19,377 nucleotides of DNA, from NCBI GenBank assembly GCA_040797825.1, contig JBFNEZ010000058.1:1-19377 (forward strand), in the 5' to 3' direction. Positions 13,307 through 19,377 of this stretch are shown one piece after another. The notes beneath the pieces were generated by a model, which was given only the letters and a program-made list of their open reading frames with translations, was not told the DNA's origin and ran no database searches. The position numbers and the translations under genes were made by a program. This stretch comes from Geosporobacter sp040797825 (GTDB lineage: Bacteria > Bacillota > Clostridia > Peptostreptococcales > Thermotaleaceae). Each line of letters opens with the position of its first letter. The stretch's first letter is position 1.

Positions 13307-15937
13307 ATGGAGCAAAAATATGTTTATTCTTTTGAAGAGGGCAATAAGGATATGAAAGGACTTTTGGGAGGAAAAGGAGCAAATCTAGCAGAAATGGTGA
13401 AAATTGGATTGCCAGTGCCAGCTGGGTTTACAGTTACGACGGAAGTATGCAATCGATACTATAGAGACGAAAAAAAACTTCATCCTTCTATTGTAGAAGA
13501 AATATTTAGAAACCTAGAAACATTAGAAGCGGTTTCTAGTAAAAGATTTGGAGATGTTAAAAATCCACTCCTTATTTCTGTACGATCTGGTTCTGTTTTT
13601 TCTATGCCTGGAATGATGGATACCATTTTAAATCTTGGTCTCAATGATGAAACTGTAAAAGGACTAGCATTGGTAACAGGAAATGATAGATTTGCCTATG
13701 ACAGCTATAGGAGATTTATCCAGATGTTTGGAGATGTGGTGATGAATGTACCCAAATTTAGATTTGAACATATTCTGGACAATGAAAAGGAAAAAAATCA
13801 AATAGCCTTGGATACAGAACTAACTACAGATAATCTAAAGAATATAATTACCCAATACAAAGAGCTTATTCGAAAAGAAACAAGGAAAAATTTTCCCCAA
13901 GAACCAAAAGAACAGCTTTTACAAGCTATTCATGCAGTGTTTGACTCTTGGAACAATCCTAGAGCGATTGTATATCGCGAACTTCATGATATTCCAGGAC
14001 ATTTAGGAACTGCAGTGAATGTCCAATCCATGGTCTTTGGAAATATGGGAGATACATCTGGAACAGGGGTAGCTTTTACAAGAAATCCTTCTACAGGAGA
14101 GAAAAAGATATTTGGAGAATTCTTAATGAATGCCCAAGGAGAAGACGTGGTAGCAGGTGTACGGACACCCCAATCCATTGAACAGTTAAAGAATACAATG
14201 CCGAAAGTATATGAAAAGTTCATTGAGATTGCTCAATTACTGGAGAACCATTACATGGACATGCAAGACATAGAATTCACTATTGAAAATGGTAAACTCT
14301 ATTTACTTCAGACCAGAAATGGAAAAAGAACAGCAGCAGCAGCTATCAATATTGCAGTGGACATGGTACAAGAAGGAATTATTGATAGGGAAACAGCGCT
14401 AATGCGTGTTGAACCGCTGCAACTGGATCAGTTGCTGCATCCTACCTTCGATGATGAGGCACTAAAAGCGGCAGTAAAGTTGGCTCAAGGGCTCCCTGCA
14501 TCTCCAGGAGCGGCTACAGGCAGGATTTATTTTAATGCTGCTGATGTGGTTTGCGCAGCAAAAGAAGGAGAAAAAGCGATACTTGTAAGACTTGAAACCT
14601 CACCAGAGGATATAGAAGGAATGGTTGCTGCTCAAGGTATTCTTACGGCAAGAGGTGGCATGACCTCTCATGCAGCTGTAGTAGCCAGAGGGATGGGAAA
14701 ATGTTGTGTAGCGGGCTGTACGGAACTTCGCATTGATGAAATGAATCGAACCTTAAAGGTTCAAGATAAAATTTTCTCTGAAGGAGATTATATTTCTCTA
14801 GATGGTAACGGTGGTGTAGTTTATGGTGGAAGCATTCCCACTAAGGAAGCGGAGTTATCAGGCAATTTCAGTATATTGATGGATTGGGCAGATGAGATAA
14901 GAACATTAAAGGTAAGAACAAATGCAGATACACCTCGAGATTCAGCCATTGCTGTAAAATTTGGTGCAGAAGGAATTGGACTATGCAGAACAGAGCATAT
15001 GTTTTTTGAAGAAAATAGAATACCCGCTGTTAGACAAATGATTCTTGCAAAAAATACAGAAGAAAGAATGGTGGCATTGAATAAATTATTACCTTTTCAA
15101 AAAGAGGATTTTGTGGGAATTTTTGAAGCCATGGAAGAACGTCCTGTAACCATCCGTTTGTTGGATCCTCCTCTCCATGAGTTCTTACCACATCAAGAGG
15201 AAGATATAAAAACCTTGGCAACACAATTGGGAATTGAAGGAGATGTCTTGAAAGAAACTGTAGAAGAATTAAAAGAGTTTAATCCTATGCTGGGGCACCG
15301 AGGATGCCGCCTTGCAATCACCTATCCAGAAATCTATGAAATGCAAGTAAAGGCTATCATCATGGCAGCCTTAGAAGTAAAGAAAAAAACTGGAATGAAT
15401 GTAAAACCAGAAATAATGGTTCCCCTTGTTGCCCATGAAAAAGAATTGGAGATTTTAAAGAAGTTGATCATGGATACAGCAACCGAGGTAATGGAAACCT
15501 ATCAGGAACAGATAGAGTATCAAATAGGTACAATGATAGAGGTACCGCGGGCAGCTTTAACGGCTGATGACATTGCAGTTCATGCAGAATTTTTTTCTTT
15601 CGGTACCAATGATTTAACACAGACCACTTATGCTTTTTCCAGGGATGATGCTGGAAAGTTTATTGGTGAGTACAGAAAAAAAGAAATATTTGAGAAGGAC
15701 CCATTTCAAAGAATAGATCAAAAGGGAGTGGGAAGATTAATGGAGATTGCCGTTGAGCTGGGTAGAAAGACGAGAGCTGATATTAAGCTGGGCATATGCG
15801 GAGAACATGGCGGTGAACCTGATTCTATTGAATTTTGTCATCGGATTGGGTTGGCCTATGTCTCCTGTTCGCCTTATCGTGTGCCAATTGCACGACTGGC
15901 TGCTGCAAGAGCGGCAATTAATTATAAGTCTATATAA
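13307..15937 (+). CDS. ppdK: Pyruvate, phosphate dikinase
   Basis: The enzyme reversibly converts pyruvate, ATP and phosphate to PEP, AMP and pyrophosphate in the cytoplasm. In anaerobes it serves gluconeogenesis or pyrophosphate-linked glycolysis. The product is 876 aa, the family length. The nucleotide-binding domain (about 1-340) has GGKGANLAEM and SVRSGSVFSMPGMMDTILN. The phosphohistidine domain has GGMTSHAAVVARG with regulatory T453 and catalytic H455. The PEP/pyruvate TIM barrel (about 530-876) has IRLLDPPLHEFLP, SFGTNDLTQTT and catalytic C831 in GICGEHGGEP. These numbers equal those of the Clostridium symbiosum enzyme. The start is ATG 13307, with AGGGGGAG (13292-13299) seven bases upstream; an upstream ATG at 13268 lies inside ppsR without such a site. 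A strong terminator follows. Confidence 0.97.
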   Translation: MEQKYVYSFEEGNKDMKGLLGGKGANLAEMVKIGLPVPAGFTVTTEVCNRYYRDEKKLHPSIVEEIFRNLETLEAVSSKRFGDVKNPLLISVRSGSVFSMPGMMDTILNLGLNDETVKGLALVTGNDRFAYDSYRRFIQMFGDVVMNVPKFRFEHILDNEKEKNQIALDTELTTDNLKNIITQYKELIRKETRKNFPQEPKEQLLQAIHAVFDSWNNPRAIVYRELHDIPGHLGTAVNVQSMVFGNMGDTSGTGVAFTRNPSTGEKKIFGEFLMNAQGEDVVAGVRTPQSIEQLKNTMPKVYEKFIEIAQLLENHYMDMQDIEFTIENGKLYLLQTRNGKRTAAAAINIAVDMVQEGIIDRETALMRVEPLQLDQLLHPTFDDEALKAAVKLAQGLPASPGAATGRIYFNAADVVCAAKEGEKAILVRLETSPEDIEGMVAAQGILTARGGMTSHAAVVARGMGKCCVAGCTELRIDEMNRTLKVQDKIFSEGDYISLDGNGGVVYGGSIPTKEAELSGNFSILMDWADEIRTLKVRTNADTPRDSAIAVKFGAEGIGLCRTEHMFFEENRIPAVRQMILAKNTEERMVALNKLLPFQKEDFVGIFEAMEERPVTIRLLDPPLHEFLPHQEEDIKTLATQLGIEGDVLKETVEELKEFNPMLGHRGCRLAITYPEIYEMQVKAIIMAALEVKKKTGMNVKPEIMVPLVAHEKELEILKKLIMDTATEVMETYQEQIEYQIGTMIEVPRAALTADDIAVHAEFFSFGTNDLTQTTYAFSRDDAGKFIGEYRKKEIFEKDPFQRIDQKGVGRLMEIAVELGRKTRADIKLGICGEHGGEPDSIEFCHRIGLAYVSCSPYRVPIARLAAARAAINYKSI

Positions 15938-15942
15938 TATGG

Positions 15943-15975
15943 AAAAAGATATGACAAAATGTCATATCTTTTTTT
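15943..15975 (+). terminator. Intrinsic terminator after ppdK
   Basis: AAAAAGATATGACA (15943-15956) and TGTCATATCTTTTT (15960-15973) are perfectly complementary around the loop AAA, and the T run extends to 15975. It ends the ccpN-ppsR-ppdK transcript. Confidence 0.9.
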
Positions 15976-15995
15976 CTACTGTCGAAAAAATGTTC

Positions 15996-16012
15996 TATTC
16001 CTTGAAGGAATA
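15996..16012. repeat. 17-base perfect inverted repeat before dgt
   Basis: TATTCCT-TGA-AGGAATA is a perfect 7+3+7 inverted repeat in the 189-base gap between ppdK and dgt. No T tract follows, so it is not a standard terminator. It may be an operator. A poor promoter candidate (TTGTGG 16022-16027, CAATAT 16045-16050, 17-base spacer) lies just downstream. The binding factor is unknown. Confidence 0.4.
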
Positions 16013-16126
16013 AATACAAGATTGTGGTATATATAAATAAGAAGCAATATCTTTGCTCATACTTAACTGAGAATAGGTTCTTCTAGGGGAAGTTTTTTCT
16101 AGATCTAAATGAAAAGGGGAAATGGT

Positions 16127-17131
16127 ATGCTGTTTCGAGAAATAACAGAAAGGCATGAAAAAGAAAGACTCTCACCCTATGCAGCGATTTCGAAGAATAC
16201 CAAAGGCAGGAGAAAGGCTGAAATACCTTGTGAAGTCAGAACCGAATTTCAAAGAGACCGAGATAGGATTTTACATTCTAAAGCTTTTAGAAGACTCAAG
16301 CACAAAACCCAAGTGTTTTTATCGCCAGAGGGAGACCATTATCGTACAAGACTAACCCACACCTTGGAAGTTGCACAAATATCTCGTACTATTGCTCGAG
16401 CACTACAGTTAAATGAAGATTTAACAGAGGCAATTGCATTAGGACATGATTTGGGGCATACACCCTTTGGACATAGTGGAGAAGAGATATTGAATCATGT
16501 CCATCCATCAGGATTTAAACATAATGAGCAGAGCCTACGAGTGGTAGATTACCTGGAAAAAGGCAGATCTGGTTTTGGATTAAACCTGACCTTTGAAGTA
16601 AGAGATGGGATTCTTCATCATACCTCTGATATTGAACCAGTTACTTTAGAAGGACAAATTGTTAGGATAAGTGATAGAATTGCCTATATTAATCATGATA
16701 TTGATGACGCTATTCGTGCTGGGGTCCTCAACTTTGAAAATTTGCCAAAAGATTGCATAGAAAATTTAGGCATTACTCACGGAGAAAGAATCAATACTAT
16801 GATTATGGATATGATTTATAAAAGTCATCATCAACCTAAGGTTCAACAAAGCGACGAAATTCTTCATTATGTGAATAAACTGAGAAACTATATGTTTGAG
16901 AATGTATATTTAAATAGAAAAGCTAAAAGAGAAGAGGAAAAAGCTCAATTTATTATTCAACAGCTGTATAACCATTTTCTACATGAATATGAAAAACTAC
17001 CTCCAGAAATGCTTCAACAAGCGGAGATATTTGGTGTAGCAGAAACAGTAAAAGACTATATAGCAGGGATGACCGATCGTTATGCCATACAAAAATATAT
17101 GGATATTTTTGTGCCAAGCGTATGGAAATAA
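16127..17131 (+). CDS. dgt: dGTPase-like HD phosphohydrolase
   Basis: The 334-aa product is a deoxyguanosinetriphosphate triphosphohydrolase-like protein of the HD superfamily, expected to cleave dNTPs to deoxynucleoside and triphosphate; the true substrate is not defined by sequence. Conserved blocks are FQRDRDRILHSKAFRRLKHK (41-60), RTRLTHTLEVAQ with H78, and the metal-binding HDLGHTPFGH with H107-D108, H111 and H116. Also present are ILHHTS (162-167) and RISDRIAYINHDIDDA. The start is ATG 16127, because AAGGGGA (16114-16120) is six bases ahead of it; the in-frame ATG at 16109 lies before that site. The dgt-yaiI-dnaG order is common in Clostridia and joins nucleotide-pool control to replication genes. 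It is separated from ppdK by a terminator and so likely has its own promoter. Confidence 0.92.
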   Translation: MLFREITERHEKERLSPYAAISKNTKGRRKAEIPCEVRTEFQRDRDRILHSKAFRRLKHKTQVFLSPEGDHYRTRLTHTLEVAQISRTIARALQLNEDLTEAIALGHDLGHTPFGHSGEEILNHVHPSGFKHNEQSLRVVDYLEKGRSGFGLNLTFEVRDGILHHTSDIEPVTLEGQIVRISDRIAYINHDIDDAIRAGVLNFENLPKDCIENLGITHGERINTMIMDMIYKSHHQPKVQQSDEILHYVNKLRNYMFENVYLNRKAKREEEKAQFIIQQLYNHFLHEYEKLPPEMLQQAEIFGVAETVKDYIAGMTDRYAIQKYMDIFVPSVWK

Positions 17132-17172
17132 AAATTAAGAAAATTCTGTATTTATTTTTTTCCATCCTATAA

Positions 17173-17202
17173 GAAGGATTACCCGTATTATATGTCGAAT
17201 AA
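17173..17202 (+). promoter_or_regulatory. Sigma-H-type promoter before yaiI-dnaG
   Basis: GAAGGATTA (17173-17181), a 12-base spacer, then GTCGAATAA (17194-17202) fit the sigma-H pattern RNAGGAWWW, 11-12 bases, RNNGAAT at every fixed position. It ends 31 bases before the yaiI start. In Bacillus the dnaG-sigA operon also has a sigma-H-dependent promoter, so the assignment makes biological sense. Predicted by eye. Confidence 0.62.
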
Positions 17203-17233
17203 TGTGAATCGCAATTAATAAAGGATGATAAAT

Positions 17234-17689
17234 ATGAAAATTTATATTGACGGAGATGCATGCCCCGTTAAGAAGGAAATTGTAGAAATATCTTCAAAAT
17301 ATAATCTAGCAGTTGTTATAATCCTAAGTATCTGTCATATTTCTAACAGGGACGGCTATTCAGAATATATTATTATGGATCATCAAAATCAGTCAGTAGA
17401 TATGGAGATTATCAACCGGGTGAAAGCTGGGGATGTGGTCATTACCGACGATTATGGGCTGGCATCTATTGTATTGATGAAGGGTGTACGCTGTATGTCT
17501 AGTCGAGGCATGGAATACACCAATGACAATATTGAAATATTGTTATATAGAAGGCACATAAATCAAAAAATTTTGAAGTCTGGAGGGAAAGTAACAGGTC
17601 CATCTAAGAGAACGGGAAAAGAAAACGAGCAGTTTAGCAAAAACTATGAATATATGCTCCGACAATCACTATATAATAATTTTCCATAG
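17234..17689 (+). CDS. YaiI/YqxD family protein (DUF188)
   Basis: The product is a 151-aa cytoplasmic protein of the YaiI/YqxD family, which has a PIN/NYN-like nuclease-type fold; no activity is established. The signature IDGDACPVK (5-13) opens the protein. VITDDYGLASIVLMKG follows, then SRGMEYTNDNIE and the C-terminal GPSKRTGKENEQFSKNYEYML pattern (family form GP..T..D...F...L). The start is ATG 17234: AAAGG (17220-17224) is nine bases before it but abuts the ATG at 17225. The stop is TAG. As in Bacillus, where yqxD precedes dnaG and sigA, it heads the primase operon, here behind a sigma-H-type promoter. Confidence 0.9.
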   Translation: MKIYIDGDACPVKKEIVEISSKYNLAVVIILSICHISNRDGYSEYIIMDHQNQSVDMEIINRVKAGDVVITDDYGLASIVLMKGVRCMSSRGMEYTNDNIEILLYRRHINQKILKSGGKVTGPSKRTGKENEQFSKNYEYMLRQSLYNNFP

Positions 17690-17724
17690 AAAGTATTTAG
17701 TTTGCTTGAAGAAGGAAATTCAAC

Positions 17725-17763
17725 ATGAATGGAGAAACATTAATAAAAGGATTATATAGGTGA
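17725..17763 (+). CDS. Possible 12-codon leader peptide before dnaG
   Basis: In the 79-base gap between yaiI and dnaG, GAAGGAAA (17711-17718) is followed six bases later by ATG and twelve codons (MNGETLIKGLYR) ending in TGA at 17761-17763. That stop lies inside the dnaG ribosome binding site AGGTGAT, so translation of the short frame could influence dnaG initiation. There is no homology evidence and chance is a real alternative. Confidence 0.25.
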   Translation: MNGETLIKGLYR

Positions 17764-17768
17764 TTCAT

Positions 17769-19377
17769 ATGGGTATAAACTTACAAGAAGATATAATTGA
17801 AGAGATTAGAAACCGCAATGATATTGTTGAGACCATTTCCAGATATGTGTCTCTCAAAAAAACAGGAAGCAACTACAAAGGACTATGTCCTTTTCATCAT
17901 GAAAAAACGCCTTCTTTTATTGTGTCAGAGGAAAAACAACTATACCATTGCTTCGGATGTGGAGTAGGGGGCAATGTCATTAATTTCATTATGAAAATGG
18001 AAAATTTAGACTTCATTGATGCCGTAACTGTACTAGGAGAGAAAGTAGGTATCCGTGTAGATGAAGTTTCTTCAAAAGAAAATAAAGATAAGATTGTAGA
18101 AAAAAATCGTATATATGAAATGAACCGTGAAGCTGCTTTGTTTTTTCATAACAATTTAATACAAAAAGAAAACATAGGATTAGAATATTTAAAGCTTCGG
18201 AAAATAGACTTCAAGACAATTAAAAGATTTGGTCTAGGATTTGCAGAAGATAAATGGGAGAATTTAAATCATTATCTATTACAAAAAGGCTATTCCCAAG
18301 ATCAAATTTATAAAACTGGATTGGTATTGAAAAAAAAACAAAGCGAAGGATATTATGATCGTTTTAGAAATCGAATTATTTTTCCTATTATTAATTCCAC
18401 AGGTAAGGTCATTGGATTTGGAGGCAGAGCACTAGGCGATGGACAGCCTAAGTATCTTAATTCTCCAGAAACCGATGTTTTTAGTAAAGGAAAGAATCTG
18501 TACGGGTTAAACACTGCCAGAAAAAACCTTGATAAAGGAAACTCTCTTATTATTGTAGAAGGTTATATGGATGTAATTTCTTTAAATCAGTATGGAATAA
18601 ACAATGTGGTAGCTTCTTTAGGAACAGCTTTAACAAAGGAACAGGGAATGTTGTTAAAGCGCTATACTGATGAAATTCATATTGCCTATGATGGAGATGG
18701 TGCAGGACAGGAAGCTACCCTGAGAGGGTTAGATGTTTTAGGCGAATTGGGTTGTAAGGTAAAGGTTGTTACTTTTACACTGGGAAAAGATCCAGATGAG
18801 ATTATACAAAGTAAAGGGAAAGAAGCCTTTTTAAGTGAACTCAATAAAGCACTCCCTCTAATTGACTATAAGATTATGCTCGTCAGAAAAGAAAATAATT
18901 TAACAACGCTAGAGGGGAGAGTCAGATTTGTAAAGGCTATTGCAGAAATATTAAAACAAATTAAAAGTCCTGTGGAGGTTGATGCCTATGTTAAAAAAAT
19001 TTCTCAGGAGGCACAAATATCTGAGGATGCTATAAAAACGGAAATATATGGCAACAATAGGTATAATCAGTCTATTAAAACGCATAAACCTATAGTAGAT
19101 GGAGAAAAGCATAGAAGTAGGTTTGAAAGGCATACTAATAAATATAGTATTCAATCTGTACAACCTATTGAGAAACTAGGTTATATGGAAGCAGAAAGAG
19201 GCCTGTTAAAGTTGATGTTAATAGATAAAAGCTATTTTGATAAATTAAAGATGATTTTTAACTATCAAAGTTTTATTGATCCCATTCATCAAAAAATAGG
19301 GAAATATATTTATGAAAGCTACGAAATGAGGAATTCTATAGATATGGATTACATCATCAATCATTTGGAAATTAATG
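17769..19377 (+). CDS. dnaG: DNA primase DnaG, 3' end outside the window
   Basis: DnaG makes the RNA primers for DNA replication and works with the replicative helicase at the fork. The first 536 codons are present and open to the last base. The zinc-binding domain has C41-P-F-H44 (CPFHHEKTPSF) and CFGCGVGG (C-x2-C at about 62-65). The RNA-polymerase domain (about 110-250) contains FRNRIIFPI and GFGGRALGDGQPKYLNSPET. The Toprim fold follows, with IIVEGYMDVISL and AYDGDGAGQEA. The helicase-interaction region is only partly present. AGGTGA (17758-17763) is five bases before the ATG. Upstream yaiI fits the Bacillus yqxD-dnaG-sigA operon, so rpoD is expected just beyond the window. Confidence 0.97.
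   Translation, partial: MGINLQEDIIEEIRNRNDIVETISRYVSLKKTGSNYKGLCPFHHEKTPSFIVSEEKQLYHCFGCGVGGNVINFIMKMENLDFIDAVTVLGEKVGIRVDEVSSKENKDKIVEKNRIYEMNREAALFFHNNLIQKENIGLEYLKLRKIDFKTIKRFGLGFAEDKWENLNHYLLQKGYSQDQIYKTGLVLKKKQSEGYYDRFRNRIIFPIINSTGKVIGFGGRALGDGQPKYLNSPETDVFSKGKNLYGLNTARKNLDKGNSLIIVEGYMDVISLNQYGINNVVASLGTALTKEQGMLLKRYTDEIHIAYDGDGAGQEATLRGLDVLGELGCKVKVVTFTLGKDPDEIIQSKGKEAFLSELNKALPLIDYKIMLVRKENNLTTLEGRVRFVKAIAEILKQIKSPVEVDAYVKKISQEAQISEDAIKTEIYGNNRYNQSIKTHKPIVDGEKHRSRFERHTNKYSIQSVQPIEKLGYMEAERGLLKLMLIDKSYFDKLKMIFNYQSFIDPIHQKIGKYIYESYEMRNSIDMDYIINHLEIN

Noticed and set aside
15747..16013. An 88-codon plus-strand frame overlapping the end of ppdK and its terminator.
   Set aside because: It is out of frame with ppdK over the conserved C831 region, has no ribosome binding site, and runs through the terminator hairpin.
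17132..17172. A terminator after dgt formed by the A- and T-rich stretches.
   Set aside because: Only weak A-T pairing is possible and there is no stable GC-containing stem, so it was not listed.
1..19377. CRISPR array, transposon ends, phage genes or a defence island.
   Set aside because: No regularly spaced repeats, transposase or integrase motifs, or islands of unusual composition were seen. The window is syntenic core chromosome.

Overview
The window looks like ordinary chromosome from a low-GC, spore-forming Firmicute of the class Clostridia. An Alkaliphilus-like relative is a guess from gene order. The evidence is the AT-rich coding, the strong AGGAGG-type ribosome binding sites, frequent TTG/GTG starts, a sporulation protein YqfD, a T-box leader, pyruvate phosphate dikinase with its regulator, and the Firmicute order yqfD-phoH-pgpH-ybeY-dgkA-cdd-era-yqzL-recO-glyS-ccpN-ppsR-ppdK-dgt-yaiI-dnaG. 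Every gene is on the + strand. The first (yqfD) and last (dnaG) are cut by the window edges.

Layout. 1-4565: end of yqfD, then phoH, the c-di-AMP phosphodiesterase pgpH, the rRNA-maturation endonuclease ybeY, and a fused undecaprenol-kinase/PAP2-phosphatase gene. 4566-9906: a weak hairpin and a candidate promoter, then a CorC/HlyC membrane protein, a DUF3048 lipoprotein, cdd, era, a 47-codon yqzL, recO and a UBA-DUF4342 protein. 9959-11715: a complete transcription unit made of a sigma-A promoter, a glycine T-box leader (specifier GGC), glyS and a terminator. glyS carries an in-frame TAG where relatives appear to have tryptophan. 11726-15975: a regulatory region with two CcpN-type operator matches, then ccpN, ppsR, ppdK and a strong terminator. 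15996-19377: dgt, then a near-perfect sigma-H-type promoter followed by yaiI and the start of dnaG (presumably followed by rpoD outside the window).

How the genes work together. The first half serves RNA and ribosome maturation (PhoH, YbeY, Era), cell-envelope lipid-carrier recycling (DgkA-PAP2) and c-di-AMP turnover. ccpN-ppsR-ppdK forms a self-contained pyruvate/PEP switch, with a transcriptional repressor, a reversible kinase for the dikinase, and the dikinase itself. The last block is the macromolecular-synthesis operon (primase and, by analogy, the main sigma factor).

No mobile element, CRISPR array, rRNA or tRNA gene was seen. No clearly new multi-gene system stands out. The points most worth checking are the amber codon in glyS, the paired CcpN operators upstream of ccpN-ppsR-ppdK, the sigma-H promoter before yaiI-dnaG, the DgkA-PAP2 fusion with altered phosphatase motifs, and small hidden reading frames (yqzL, and a 12-codon frame before dnaG).
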